NCBI GenBank assembly: GCA_033032175.1
Contig: CM065325.1
Span: 648,930 to 712,929 of the forward strand
DNA from: Saturnia japonica
Taxonomy: Eukaryota > Arthropoda > Insecta > Lepidoptera > Saturniidae
Length of the DNA stretch: 64,000 bases
Direction of reading: 5' to 3'
How positions within the stretch are numbered: position 1 is the first letter of the stretch; each line of letters opens with the position of its first letter. A program made the position numbers and the translations under genes. Shown piece after piece: positions 21,701 through 34,960 of this stretch. Under the pieces are notes generated by a model. That model searched no databases and was not told the origin of the DNA. It saw only the letters and a program-made list of their open reading frames with translations.

Positions 21701-23349
21701 ATTACTATTTTGTAAGTTTTTTATATTCGTTACTAGGTAATTTGAATTATGTAGTCAATGACGAATAAATAGAGTTCTGACTTTATTTTTGACATTTTTT
21801 TAATCATAAATAATGTTTATTGTTGATTCCTGGAAATAATAAATCAAATTCTATGACAATTATGATTGGCTCTGTTGATTATTATTATTAATTTGTACAT
21901 AGCCTTACGAAGATCTTCTCCGCTATAATTTTGTATTTTTGAATAACTTTTTATTGTGTCTCACAGTTTTCTGCTTCCTGTAAGTTTTTTAGAAACAAGT
22001 CTAGTCTAGTTTTACTGTTTTATCATACTGTTTAAATATAATATATATTTCAAAATGCTTGATATTGATGATATGTACTATTTAGGTTAATTTCCATGAA
22101 AATCCTTTGGAAGATTGTAATTATTACTCGAGCGTAAGTTAAAAATTCTTAGTGCATAGTTGCTTTTATTGATGCAATATTTTATAAAAATATTTTGTTT
22201 TACCTAAATACTTTTTCCGTACGTAAAATCTAAAATTAAAATCCTTATAGGATCATTTTGTTATCCGTCTGTCTGTCTGTGTGTTAATACCCTTTTTCTG
22301 AAAAACGGCTTAATGTATTAAGTTAAAATTAATATTGAATACTAAAGTTTATGGTCCTTTGCTGTAAAAAATCAAATTTTTAGGTAAACGAAATATAGAG
22401 ATAAAGCCCTTCAGATACTACAAGTTCCTTTCAGTGATGAATTAGCAAAACCAGTAAGATTTTAGTATACTTTTCGTGGACCAAATTTGGTATGAATTTG
22501 GCATGAGTTTAAGGAATAAATCCAAAAAGAAATATTTCTAATTCCGTCTGTGGTTAATAATACAGAACAAATTTATATTAACTATTTAATATCCTATGCA
22601 GTGTATACTATGCGATCGCCTACAAAATAAAACTTTGTCTATTTAATTAAACATGAGCCATGACTTCGCATTTTCGCAGATTTTTATTAATAAAACAAGA
22701 TATTGATATATGCTCATAAAAATATATTAGTAACCAAATCAATGAAACATCATAATTCATAAAGTTAAGATCACAAATCAATACTAAATCGGATATCCTG
22801 GCATCCACAAGTGAAACCAATAAAGATTCTGAGAAAGTTAAAGGAATTCCTGAATATTTATTAGGTATTCGAAACCAGTGAACTATAAATAATAATAAGA
22901 CGACCACGGCGACGGAATGAAACATCTCCGAAGAGGGCCGAGAGAAAAAAAAATGGAGGCTGTATCGGCTTCTTTTCATTAAAGATCATTAGAGTTTCGA
23001 GGATGAAAAATGAAAAATAAATAAAGGAGGCTTTCATTGTGGAAGGCTCAGAGTTTCGGCTCTTTGTACCTATACCGTTCAAATATTAATTTAGTAAAAC
23101 TTTTCGCTAAAATCATGTTTTTAAGTTAATATTTTGGTGAAAACTTGGTTTACATTCCCGAGTTTGTCTTTTAATTTTAACCTGAAGTACTTACTAATTC
23201 CTTGTTCTTAATACTACTACTACTTGCCTACATAATATACTAACTATATAACCAAATAATATAGGGCATGGTTGACAACACCCTTACTAAATTGTTTCTT
23301 GACCATATTTTAAGCTGTGTATATAGAATAAAGTCTGATTACTTTAATG
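21701..23349. other. Gene-free A+T-rich stretch
   Basis: 22225-22340 (AGGATCATTTTGTTATCCGT, (CTGT)n, AAAACGGCTTAATGTATT) looks like an old dispersed repeat. 22900-23060 has short internal repeats (AGAGTTTCG twice, GGAGGCT twice). A 110-codon minus frame at 22647-22979 has no recognisable domain. Confidence 0.35.
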
Positions 23350-23962
23350 CTTGCTGTGCCTCGCGGTTTCACCCGTATATAATTTAGAAGAAATCACTGA
23401 TTGATGATTTATAATACTTCAGTATAAAAAATATTTTTATCTAGCGGCCAGATGGTCACATCGCGGCATCGCACGACTCCTTCGCGCCATTATTAACACC
23501 CGAGCCGATTGTTGAATTATTTTAATTTTGTATTATCTCTCGAACTATCGGTCCAAATATCATCTGTAAAAGACAAAGTTTGTGTCCATTAAATTGTCTT
23601 TATGATGAAGTAACTTTTGTTCGTAAGGATTAATTTGCCATGCTTAAAAATAATGCTCATAAATTAATTTTTTTTTTTTTTTTTTTGTTATATTACCTTA
23701 TTGTAGCTTATTTATAAGTGACAGGTATATGCTGTTCCTGAATTTTTTTAGATATACCAAGGACTAATATTTTTGTAGAACATTGTATTTACCTATCATT
23801 AACCATTAAGTCAAGGCACGCGGATAAAGAAGTCAGCGAGGGCTGCAACTTCCGACTTACGTCACAAAAATCAATTTTTATGGCTAGCTGAGAATTATAG
23901 CCTAAACCTAATTATAAACCAACATACAAAAAACTATTCCGTTTTATTATATTAGTATAGAT
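23350..23962 (+). repeat. Family-A dispersed element, possibly composite
   Basis: Opens GCTTGCTGTGCCTCGCGGTT, the decayed start, and ends TTATTATATTAGTATAGAT. Inside, ATTATCTCTCGAACTATCGG and TCCAAATATCATCTGTAAAAG are family wording. An 18-base T-run lies near 23671. GGCACGCGGATAAAGAAGTC at 23815 resembles a family start in the opposite direction, so a second element may be nested. Confidence 0.55.
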
Positions 23963-24384
23963 AACCTACTATATTTATTTATTTAAGATATACAAACTTC
24001 ACAGCACATTTTAAAAATTATAAAATAATTAAAATATAATTCTAAAGTGCCAATTAAGAAGTAGTACAAAAATTACATTTTATGCTTATACCTAACGATA
24101 ACGATAGTGTGTATGAGTCTATTTAAAAAGATGTTTATTAAGTAATTTATGTGTGTGTGTGCGTTTGTATGTGTTTGAGTGTGTTAATTAAAATGTGTGT
24201 ATGCGTGTTTTAGGTTTCCTGTAATTACTCCTGAGCTAACCTCTTAGAGACCGACTTGAGAAACTGCATTCGACTTATGTGGAAAAAGTCAATATCATTG
24301 AAAAGCTAGAATTTTAAAAATCTTGTGTGCGTCTGTTAGTAATTCTATAACTTCTGAACGACTTGAACGATCGAATTTATATTA
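23963..24384. other. Gene-free stretch with a GT-rich microsatellite
   Basis: 24148-24200 carries an interrupted (GT)n repeat (GTGTGTGTGTGCGTTTGTAT, then GTGTTTGAGTGTGTT). The remainder is A+T-rich without features. Confidence 0.5.
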
Positions 24385-24650
24385 TTCACATACCCATTAC
24401 GCCTGTATTCCCCGAAGGATTAGGCAGAGGTGGTCTAAGTACACCTATAGTTCGCCGGATATGCCATGGGTCCCAAGTAATAGGGAGCGAACTTAGTGCC
24501 ATTAATCGGACACAAAGGACAAACTCCGAGCTGCTACTGAGAATTTCATTGAATAACCCAATTAATAACACTTTGCTCGACCTGGCAATCGAACCCAGGA
24601 CCTCAAGGGAAGCAGTCGCACTTACGACATCTAGTCTAATGAGGCAGTTC
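24385..24650 (-). repeat. tRNA-derived SINE, near full length
   Basis: The tRNA-like head lies at 24648-24578 on the minus strand. It has A-box wording TTAGACTAGATG at about 24640-24629 and B-box wording GGGTTCGATTGCC at 24596-24584. The unrelated body runs to GGCGTAATGGGTATGTG near 24390. On the + strand it shows the familiar 'cgaacccaggacctc' and 'cccgaaggattaggcagagg'. Two overlapping open stretches of 95-113 codons here are incidental. It is not a functional tRNA gene, because no proper acceptor stem or anticodon arm forms. Confidence 0.75.
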
Positions 24651-24659
24651 ATATTAATA

Positions 24660-27100
24660 TTAAATATATTCAACTACCTTCAACTACCGGAAAGGGCAGA
24701 TTAATGTCTGTCGGGTCAGTTAGTTTTTTTAAAATATAACTCCTTCCAAAAGCATGTACTTATAATGTGTCTGTAATATCCACGCTTTAATTTTTAAATG
24801 TTTTAAATTAAACAGAAACGCACTTAGTTTTGATATGTCTACGAGTCTGAGTGCCCTCTGAGGACGTAAACTGAAAAAACTTTAATTAATTTTCAGACGT
24901 ATAACAACAGTCCTTGGTGAACGTTTATTTAAATACTCAGTAAATTCTGTTAATCGGACTACATCAGAGTTGAGAACTAAATGTTATTCAAAACGTGTCT
25001 CTACATTTATCCTAACTAAGAGATCTGGCACGACTGCAGACAGTGAGCCCTGAATCTCTTATGCTCTCGTGTTATTAAGTTTGTTATTATTATCAGCTCG
25101 TGTTTATACAACATTTTTATATAACGTTTTGTCTTTAGCATTGGTATTCCTGACTTTTTTCCCGAAGCAAATCTTAGTTTTATTGGCCGGTCATAATTTG
25201 TTTTTAGATTAAATGTATTTATGACCGTTCCTTTGATGAATCCAGTTCAGGAAGATAATAAAAAAGTCAACTACACATCATTACTATTTATTTATTTATT
25301 TTAGTAAGGTTATATTACAAACTACCGGTAAAATTTGGATTTGTATTTTTTGGTATGCTGCTGTTTGATCAAAGTCAAAAATGATGTAATCATATTAAAC
25401 CCTAAGAAGGTATTTAGTAAATACTATTTACAATTTATGTATAAAGTAGTATGTTCTAGTATTAATTTTTATTTTTGGGTTTAATCACCAAGCTAGACCA
25501 CAAAGCATCGCCGATAAATTCACAGTGTTATATTTTTTCCATATACGGTGCTGCGAAAAGAATACTTCTCAAACGATCAGGTTTCCTCATGATGTTTGCT
25601 TTCACCATGAGCTGACAGTGTTACAGATTCAAATATAAGTAAACGTACGTGGATTCGTTGGTTCATATCGAGGTTCCAACCTATGGACATCGACTTAACA
25701 TACCGACCGTTTAATATTCTTGATTTTGATTTACTAATTACCCGTTTTAAGAAATTTCGTTTCAAAATCACGAATATCCATTGTATTCAGTAATCCGAAA
25801 GTCGTATATCTGACAATTCCAACATTCGAGTATCCTTTAGTTCCGGCAATAAAACATCTCATGCACATTAAACCGAAACCAATATTCCGCCACAGTCTCT
25901 GTTTACGCTACAATTTCGAAAACATTTATCCGAGCCGGTTTGTTAACTCTGCTGCTGTCTAATTTAGACTCTTTGATCTCGGAACGATCGTTTTAGACAG
26001 ATGAGGGGCGTCGTAACGCTGTATTGGATACTGATTTTGTTGAATTTTTGTCAAAATATTTATAATTGCTACGATCAGACAAGATAGTTTTATAACAACA
26101 TAAACTATGTATGTTGCAATTGCCAGTGATATAGCTAATGTTTTATCGTTTTCATATTTATAATACTTACGACAGCTTGCACCCAAATTTTAAATTATAT
26201 TTAAATCGTGTCAAGCTGGACTTAAGCTAAAACTGAATTTAACTTTTTTGGTGCAAGTCGCCCTTATTGTTCATATGTTTTCTAGATATTTTAAAAAAGT
26301 GATCATATTTTGTAATAATGTCTCTCAAGCTGATATAACAAATCACTTGAAAATTTATCATGCTGGTAGGTAGGTTACAATAATATTACATTATTAGAGA
26401 CTTTATGTAATCAAGTGATCGAAGTTGAAGAGATAGCTGACTAAATATGTACTTGTAAAGACAAGGTCCATTTTCATTAGGGCTCACTGAATTTGTAGTC
26501 GACCCAACCTTTTAGGTACTTTAGTTAGTTCTCCAAAAAAGTGCCGTAGGTGAGCATATTGGACAGTGTAAAGATGGAGGTGCTCAGCAAAGAAATGACA
26601 ATAATTATGATATTTATTTATTAATTATAATTTAATATCATATTCTTTAAGTTTCAATTGTCACCAATATTTTAAGAGGGTACTAACTTGGAAAAGCGTC
26701 TGCGGCAACGCGCTATGGAGAAAGTTTTTTAATAAAATAAGTACTCGGAGTGGGAAAAACCATTCTTATTTTACGACGTCATCGAGGTTTTATTATGCGA
26801 AATTAGTAATTTTGCAACGTAATGACCTTCCTGTAAATAAGAATTCTTATACTCTTACTATTTATATTTCGTATAATGCTTTATTAATAATTTTTAAAAT
26901 GTTGTGTAAAGCATTTATGTGTAACTATGGCTTCTATATTATAAGCTTATTTGTGACTACGATTGAGCCCATGCGGTGTTATATTGTTACAACCCGATTA
27001 AAAATTACAACTACAAACTTCTCAGGACTTCGAAATAATGTTCGCGTGGTAAACAACCGCGGCGTAAGTTTGTGTAAACATTGCAGTTTACACCTCTGAT
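24660..27100. other. Gene-free A+T-rich stretch
   Basis: No supported gene. Short open frames at 25577-25771 (-), 25959-26186 (-) and 26812-27099 (+, 95 codons) lack motifs. No repeat shared with the rest of the window was noticed. Confidence 0.35.
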
Positions 27101-27103
27101 CTT

Positions 27104-27121
27104 ACTCTCTCTCTCTCTCTC
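27104..27121. repeat. (CT)n microsatellite
   Basis: About nine CT units (27104-27121), in otherwise unassigned sequence upstream of family-E copy 1. Confidence 0.85.
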
Positions 27122-27245
27122 AAGTATCGCCTCGATTACGTCATCGAGTAGGCATAGAAACTAAACATCAAGAAAGTTAGCGACGATTCACGATTTTTCT
27201 GCGATCGTTTATTATAGGTATTTAAGCGACTCAGGCGCCGAGTGC

Positions 27246-27323
27246 AAGTTCGGTGAAGCCGTAAAAGCCGCAGCGGCTTCAGGGCCCCTAAGGCTAACAG
27301 TATAGTTGTTCTAAAAAAAAAAA
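27246..27323 (+). repeat. Family-E A-tailed repeat, copy 1
   Basis: AGTTCGGTGAAGCCGTAAAA, GCCGCAGCGGCTTCAGGGCC and CCTAAGGCTAACAG, then an 11-base A-run. Other copies are at 29335, 33389 and 54044, all on the + strand and (where complete) ending in an A-run, as a retroposed 3' end would. The central GCCGCAGCGGC is a short palindrome. Family unidentified. Confidence 0.75.
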
Positions 27324-29334
27324 GTTTTGAATTACAAAGCGATAACAACGAGCGATAAAAGGAAGCGAAACCACAGTGTAATAAATAACAGTGTTGTGAG
27401 TTCGTGTAATTTGTAAATGTGTGAAATTGAAATAAATCTTCACCTCAATCACCGGCATTTTTAATACCCACTGGTGTAACAATATTCATTTTAAATGAAA
27501 TACTAACATTCGTCAGAACTTTACAACCCATATAAATATATCAAACAATAATAATATACATAATTGCTCGAGTCACGTCAGAATTTCTCTTGAACTTTGT
27601 TTATGTGCCCATAATATTATCAAGATTGAAATATAACGCTAAAGGAAAATTCGAATAGAGGCACCGTAACATAAACCTTGTTTTATGACAAATTCGTTCA
27701 ATATTTATATAATAAATCACATAACAGATCTGTTTTTCTGTTACGACGGAAGTCTGAGCTATAGGGAACGTCAGCTTGCGACATAAAAATAACTAATCGT
27801 TAAATATTATATTATGTTTGTTAGTTTAATAATAAAATATATAACTGTATATTTATTACACGTGGTCGTAAATTTGTATATATTGATTTTATTGATAAAG
27901 GCATTAATAATAGGTTAAAGTACATCCAACATTTTCTAAAATGATTTAGTCAATTCTCAAATTGATAAAGTAAGTAATGTTACAACACTGGGCACTGTTA
28001 AACTGTTAATTCGAATGCTAAACAGTTTTTTTTCCACAGTAAACTGTGACCATAGTTTGTTTATTTACTTTAGGCCTACTGATATTACTCGACCTAGTAA
28101 TTAATTAGAGAACTTCTACTACATTAATAAAAGAAATAAAGAAAGTTACTTTAATAATTAAAGTTTTACTAAGTCGTCATTTATGATCCAAATACGGATT
28201 GTAATATAAATCACCATGCTGGGCAAACAAAGTGATTTTGAGAATTTAACATACCTACTTAAATAATGTCAAAATACACCATATTCAACTTGCGAATAAC
28301 AACAATATTACAGCTTTAAAACCAATGGTTTTACGCAAAACTAAATAAATTAATTGCTCCAAATTTTGCGAAACGCCGCCTGAAGGGACATTTAGTTTTG
28401 ATATTGACAAAGTAATACATGAAACATTATAAGAGATTAAACATCAACTATGAATGTTGATTCACCAAATACGAAGGGAACTTGCGGTAACGACGTTTGA
28501 AACTCTGCCCTTAAGATTGGAAATTACTCGTCCATTTATGTAATAAGACGGAAACAAACTTTACGTACTTAACAGTATGTGTACTTAATAAAATTTATAT
28601 ATATATATTCTCAATAATTTTATAAAAGCAAGCAGCTTCACAACTTCATAAGTCTTTTACTATGTACACGTATATATGTCAAGTTGACTTCTCCATACTA
28701 AATCCCCACTTCCATTCACATATTTGTTTACATTTTGAAAAAGGATTATCCTATTTTAATATATATAATACATGCCTTTTACATCATACAATTTATCATT
28801 TAAAAAATTTTCAATAGATCAATTTCCATAAAGTTGAAGTCATACAGGAAATTCTTTAATACACATTTGCTTTATTTCAGTGAGAGGTATGAAACCAGGT
28901 ATCAGATAAAGTGGCAAGTATTTAGTTAGGGTATCTGGCGACTAAATTGATGCTTCGGATCCAAAAGCAAATTCAAAGCTCAAAGATCTCTTAGAAATTC
29001 CTAAAGGATTCGGAACATCGTGACCATAAATTAAGAAGTGAAGTAATGTAACAAAAAGATGGCCCTCGTGAAAGCAATAAAACAAAAGTCAAGTGCTCTG
29101 CATTGTGCAGGGGTGTCCCGTTGTCGGGACAGTAAAAAGCGGAATCACTGAGCGTCGAACGTTTTCTCGAAGCCATAAAACAATTTACTGAGGAAGACTA
29201 CTTTTATTATACTTTGAGTATTTTACGAGACGAATCTAAACGTTAGGGCCGGTACGTACAACGTGCTTCTTTGCGTAAATATTATGATTTAAATTATAAC
29301 TGAGAAACAACGCTATTTAAGACGTTGATATGCA
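27324..29334. other. Gene-free A+T-rich stretch
   Basis: No supported gene. 28991-29176 on the minus strand is an open frame with CPDNGTPLHNAEHLTF, faintly like the Cys/His knuckle at the end of some LINE ORF2 proteins; too weak to annotate as such. Confidence 0.35.
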
Positions 29335-29370
29335 CAAGTTCGGTGAAGCTGTAAAAGCCGCAGCGGGCGG
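29335..29370 (+). repeat. Family-E repeat, copy 2 (3'-truncated)
   Basis: AGTTCGGTGAAGCTGTAAAA followed by GCCGCAGCGG matches the other copies, then similarity stops before the A-tail. The loss of the tail makes this the odd one of the four. Confidence 0.65.
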
Positions 29371-32300
29371 TCCGGATAGCTTTTGCAGATCGAATAGAAT
29401 ATTACTACATACTTTAAAAAAATAAAGGTCCTCAGAATCGGCGCTGCAGCATAATGATAATGAATACGAACTAATAGAAAACAGTTTCCAAAAATTTGCG
29501 AAAACTGGTGTTCCATATTTTCTGCTTAACCCAGTAAGGACATGGTATGATTTTGTATAGACAGATGTCAAACAATGATATTGTTATTTTTAATTAAACA
29601 TATAAATGTGCATAGAAATGGGCAAATTTAAAATTTTTTTGTAGACCGAAATCTCCTTCAATACATATTTTCATCAAAATGCCTGTTTTGAATGGTCGCA
29701 ACTTGAAAAACTATAACATTATATGACGATGAAAAAGTATATATTGTAATAAGACTTATCGTGATTATATATCACCAACGGTATTTAGTGCAAGCACTCG
29801 TACTTAAACTTATGAAATAAGAGATAAGATGCTCATTAGGTAAATATTATTCCGGACTACGTTCCAAGTATAATCTCGTTTGTGCACATATCAGCGTGTT
29901 AGTATTTATCTACGTTATGCATTACCCTCTATGAGGCAACATAATACACAAAACTAAGCGGTATAATTTACGCCACACAATGTATTCGATGTTTTATTAA
30001 CGTTCCTCTATTGAGTTTCAACATAAATATTATATGTATATAATGTACATCCAATCAAATTTTCGAATCAACACTGGCTTCGAGATGAAATAAAATATAC
30101 TATTTATTAGCTATTGTTTATCTTTGATCATAATTCTTATACAAGTTTATGAACAGTTCTCGATCTTAATGTATTTGTTCGACGATATCGAAGTTTTCTG
30201 AATTTTATTATTAATATTGTATTTAAAACAATTTTGCATATTTATTCATTAATTTATACTTGTAAGATAAAAGTAAAAGGTTATTTAAAATTAAAAGGTG
30301 CATGCCAAATGAACCTTGAAAATTTTGTAATATACCAAAGAAAAATAAATACAGAAGATGAAAATGCATGAACAGTTTACAAGAAGATAAAAGAAGGTTC
30401 GATATTCTGCAGTTTGCTTATTAAATCCGTTTTCTAAGTGTGTAAAAATTAATTTATATTTTGGTATAAATAACTATTTACCTGTAAGCAGATTTTTGCT
30501 TATAAAATATACTTAGTTTTCTGTTAGCTGGTATTTAGTATTTCTCGATATCAAAAATGGAGTTTTCAAATCGTTATTCCAAATTAAACAACTGACAAGC
30601 CTTCATCATTAACCTAACCTTTCAATAGATTTGTACCATCAACATATTTTATCTTTTATTAATTTAAACTGGGTTTAAGGGTTTAAAAAGCTTTTGATAG
30701 CTTTGCTTTAAAATAAAAGCTTTTATGGCTGATTGGAGTATTTTCGTAGTGACTAATAGGAGCTAAAAGCTACAGTCCATTCCAAAATGTGAATCAGTCC
30801 TAATTGGAACGGATCGGTAAGAGCTACTAGCATGCACCGTCTTCACAAAAGCCACAGAATAACCCCTCTCTTCATTTACGTATTTTAGTACCCCTTTTCA
30901 TTAAGCTTGCCTTAATGAGTGCGTTAATAGAAACTTCCTTGGTTTGCTTCGTTTAAACGACTTTTTGGGCTTTTAATTCGGTTTTCTGTTTCCGTTGTAC
31001 ATTTGCACTGTTTATTAGTTTTTTGTTAGTAATGTTTAGATTTATATGAGTCACTTTAATAGAACTTTAGCAGTATTGGATAGGTCTAAGTGGTTTTAGG
31101 TGATTTATTTATGATGCCATTTCCTTAATGTATTTTGTTATTTAACCTTAGATACTTATCTATATCGAGTTTAAAAGACTGAATAATACACCTTAGTCGC
31201 TTATGTCTTGATTATTTAGAATAAAAATAATCCTATTTTCACTTTTGGCGAGTTATTAAAATTGCATGATTTCTTCCAATTTAGCATTACAATATGATAT
31301 TGATTAATTATGTGGTTTAATGTTATTGTTTAAGGCCAAGGGTATCGTGATCATCATACAGCAGTAAGTCTATTAGAGTTATTGGCTTAACCTTGACGCA
31401 TTTGCTGGGATACATCTAATTTGTACCTACCTATATGAAAGTGACCACTATCAGTAGAGATTTATCTCCATGGTTGTCGATGTTCGTGGGTTATAAAATA
31501 CAGGATTGGATCGCAATCAGTAAAGAAAGTTAAAAAAAATATATGCTTTGTTTAGGATACGCATTATTCCGAAAAAAAGCTAGATGTTTCAATTTTCCAA
31601 ATTACGCATTGAAGCATGAATTCTGAAGTAATACCTACTCTTTAATATCAGCAATTAGTATCACCCGAAACAACATATTGTGTAATTAGTTTTCTATTAA
31701 GTTGTTGGAATAAATTCCTTTTCTAAAAAATCAATTAAAAGTATAAGAAAATTATTAAGGAAATGGCTTATATTCTTGAGAGCTTAATTAGCAGAATTGA
31801 GAAATGCGAGGATGTTGGGATACATCTAATGATGTCTCACTATAAACTTCTAAAACACGTTTATTTTTTAGAACTGACTAGTTAGTCAGTTATTTATATT
31901 ATATTGTTAATTGATCTTGTTCACACTTTTGCAATTATTTATATATCTATCTCAAAGTCTTACTTAGTTGTTTAGCCAAGTCTTGATATTTAATTATTTT
32001 ATTTTATGATATAAATAATTATTTTTTCGACGGATAATGGAACTTCTTTAAAAGTTCAAACATGTTTATACTTAGAACGAAATGTTTGGTAAAATATTTT
32101 GTCTTTTACGAAGTACTTACTTATGTCGCATTGTCTGTTTTCTCACGTTACTGAGTTTTTTCATTGTAATTCGTAGTCCACGGAAGCGGAGAGTTTATTT
32201 ACAGAAATTTATTTACACAAAGTGGGTGATCAATTAAAGAGCCAATCTTGCCCGCATTGCCGCTAACGGATTGAGTTGTCAACAGTTACCCATATATCCT

Positions 32301-33388
32301 TTATCAGTAAACACATCTATTTCGTTTTGACTTTTTCTGTAGCTGAAAATATTTTGTATTTTTAATACAGTGTTTTAGTTTCATTTAACTAATTTCTTTG
32401 TTGTAATATATTATTCGGATACGTATTTTTATTTATTGTTTAAATTATATAATAAAATGCTGGCCCCATAGACGTTTTTCTGCTCTTTAGAGTAGTCAAT
32501 AACTTGACTGCTTAACTTAGGTCACTCAATACACATAAACACTTAAGACTTGCCAACTTTCATGATGATCAGTCAAACGGTTTTGGAGTTTATCAATCAC
32601 ATATTACAACAGGTGGTCGTAAAAAATGTCATTTTTCTTCTCACATGAAAATAAGTTAATTAAACATGTTTTAAGAATACTTACCGGTCGATTAAAAAAG
32701 GTTAAAGGGGCGCTCAAGATATTAAAAAAAGTTAAATTGTTAATAGTTTAACTTTTTTTTCTTTTTCTTTCTCTCTCTATATGTAATTATGATCTACGGT
32801 TGACATTATAAGTAGGTATTCTGAAATTTTAAAGTTGATATCTCACTTTATAGAGGTCGCTCACAATTTTTTGTGAGCACTTTTAAAACATGCTGAATTA
32901 AGATAATACCTATGCCATTTCATGTGGGAAGTAATAATGTAATTTTTAATTAGACTAGCTAATATTTATATGTATATACACACATATATACCAATATCAA
33001 TTTTTGTATAGGTCGATATATAGATAATACTCCAAAATTTGTAATTATGGATTAATTAAATATCAATGGTAATAAAGTAGAAAATTCGCTGCACTGCATA
33101 ATTTACATACGTTTACTTTACCGTAGCATCGAGTATCAGAAAAAAAGTAGTCTAAAACTCACCGCTGGCTCGGTTATCGCAATAAATGAAAACGTAATGA
33201 ACTAGGAGTCCAGTCGAGGCGCAATTACTAACGTGCATTTGCATAAAATCTATCAACTATCGACCGATGCATTAGGATAGAGAAGTTAAGTAATAATTCA
33301 TTTTAAAAAATTTCATGTTCTAAAATTGTTTACTTTGATGATGCAATATACTTGAGGTTTTAATGAAGCTCTGATATCATCATACACT
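29371..33388. other. 4-kb gene-free A+T-rich stretch
   Basis: No gene or shared repeat recognised. A perfect 9-bp inverted repeat lies at 31872-31891 (AACTGACTA, GT, TAGTCAGTT). 32540-32620 (CCAACTTTCATGATGATCAG, then TCAAACGGTTTTGGAG) is probably a decayed family-A-like 3' end. A pyrimidine-rich run lies at 32750-32780. Confidence 0.4.
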
Positions 33389-33487
33389 CCAAGTCCGGTG
33401 AAGCTGTAAAAGCCGCAGCGGCTCTGTTTGACGATAGGGCCCCTAAGGCTAACAGTGTAGTCAGTTCAAAAAAAAAAAAAAAAAAAA
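33389..33487 (+). repeat. Family-E A-tailed repeat, copy 3 (best preserved)
   Basis: AGTCCGGTGAAGCTGTAAAA, GCCGCAGCGGCTCTGTTTGA, CGATAGGGCCCCTAAGGC and TAACAGTGTAGTCAGTTC, then a 20-base A-run ending at 33487. The long pure A-tail suggests it is the youngest copy. Confidence 0.8.
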
Positions 33488-33829
33488 CCCAGGTAATAAA
33501 AAAACGACCTGATTGGATTGTTTTATGACACTTCTAACACGTCTTTTCTGAAGTGTAATCAACAATGATGACAAAATAACATGCAATCGTCAAAACAATG
33601 AAGTAGAAGATGAAATCATAATTGATTACTGATTCGTCGATATTCCGATTTAATATGCAGCGTGTATTACAGTAGTTAGAACAACTAGATTACTTACTTT
33701 AAATAGGTATAGAAAATCATAAGAATTGATATGAATAATATCTAAATAATTACAATAGGTATTTTTTTATACTGAAATAGTCATTTAAGTAATTACTGTA
33801 AAAGTTTTCAGATTTCCGAAATCGATGTT
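33488..33829. other. Gene-free A+T-rich stretch
   Basis: Nothing recognised. Confidence 0.35.
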
Positions 33830-34045
33830 AGCAGCTAAGGAATGTCTCAGCACCGCCCTGATCCCAGACGATGTGCCAGATTACGTCAAGTTGTTTTATA
33901 GTCTCTCCAGTTGTGTCCAGCGCCGGAGGCCAATCGGCAACATTTGTCTTTATTAATGTTGTGCGTTCATGATCGTAGCCCTGTATAATTTCTCTATTTA
34001 TTTTTTCTAATAGCTTTGAATTAACATTGAATACTTTTATATTAT
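33830..34045 (-). pseudogene. Exon-like unit 1 of 3, unknown family
   Basis: A 73-codon open frame on the minus strand, read from 34049. Its C-terminal part contains NVADWPPALDTTGETIKQLD and VIWHIVWDQGG. Two further decayed copies follow at 34277 and 34790. All three contain the identical 10-mer GATTACGTCA (33879-33888 here), and their translations align over about 50 residues. Whether this is an exon, a pseudogene or a non-coding repeat is open. I do not recognise the protein. Confidence 0.35.
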
Positions 34046-34276
34046 TCAAATTACATATACTTAGTTAGGCTATTTTCAATATGTTAATATACCATGTGTG
34101 ATATAAAACAACTAAATCACTTTTTCTCATTTTGCATTTATTTAATATCATGAAAAAAACACGATTTTATTCTATCTCCATACAAATGTATATAATTCTA
34201 GACGTACCGAGAATGATAAATGAATTAAGTTCCAACAATGAAACAATTTATTTAAACTAACTAAAGGAAAGCATTT

Positions 34277-34415
34277 GTTACGATGTGGCGGATTACGTCA
34301 GCCTGTTTTATGGTATCGTCCGTTGATGTTCAGAGCTCGAGGCTGATCAGAGGTATTCATTTTAGATTATGTGTATGATGTCTTTCAAATAACTTAATTC
34401 AATTATTTGCCTACA
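34277..34415 (-). pseudogene. Exon-like unit 2 of 3, decayed
   Basis: Minus-strand translation in pieces: KMNTSDQPRALNINGRY, then after a frame change KQADVIRHIV, aligning with TNVADWPPALDTTGETIKQLDVIW-type residues of unit 1 (at most half identical). The GATTACGTCA core is at 34291-34300, 412 bp from that of unit 1. The frame break shows it is not functional as coding sequence. Confidence 0.35.
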
Positions 34416-34789
34416 AAGCTATGTCTTTGTGTAATTCTAATTTAATTACTTCTTCTTTTTGCATAAGTGGTGATCTAGTAAATCTTGTAATTGATAAAAC
34501 ATCAATAGTGGGCATTTATAATTCTCAATGTCAGCATCGCTTTTTGTTACTTTTCTTGAAGCCTATAGACCAAATGATTTTTTGAAAATCATATAAATTT
34601 CTACAATTAAAAGACATCACAGATTTATACGAAGTATCTTAGTGTTTACAATGCTTCCCATAATATTGCTCAAATTCCTAAAAAGTATATTTCCAACTAT
34701 TTGGTTTATAGAAGTGAATTGAGCTCAAGTACCATAATATGATAGTAATAAGATATCTCGTGTATTTGTTATGAACAAATTAACAGATA

Positions 34790-34960
34790 TGGTTCTTAAT
34801 GTTACAGATTACGTCAGCTTCAATAGTTATCGCCCATAAATTACTTTTGCGACTTGTATAGTCAATTGAGTTCATTACTGCACTTATGTGCATGGTCATC
34901 TTTATTTTCATTGTTTTGTTTATGAACTTTTTAAATTTATTTAGATGAGAGACTATTACC
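34790..34960 (-). pseudogene. Exon-like unit 3 of 3, decayed
   Basis: The minus-strand frame is open across KFKKFINKTMKIK and on to WAITIEADVICNIKNHI, aligning loosely with KLLEKINREIIQ and TGETIKQLDVIWHIV of unit 1. The GATTACGTCA core is at 34807-34816, 516 bp from that of unit 2. It is the most diverged of the three. Confidence 0.3.

Noticed and set aside
22647..22979. 110-codon minus frame as a membrane protein gene
   Set aside because: Hydrophobic stretches come from T-rich codons in A+T-rich DNA; no domain, no promoter, no splice context.
24578..24648. tRNA gene on the minus strand
   Set aside because: A-box and B-box wording is present, but no acceptor-stem pairing or normal anticodon arm, and a SINE body follows directly.
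24363..24704. 113-codon + frame
   Set aside because: Lies within the minus-strand SINE; antisense shadow.
28991..29176. LINE zinc-knuckle remnant (CPDNGTPLHNAEHLTF, minus)
   Set aside because: Only a loose Cys/His-like pattern, with the second Cys missing and no other LINE residues nearby.
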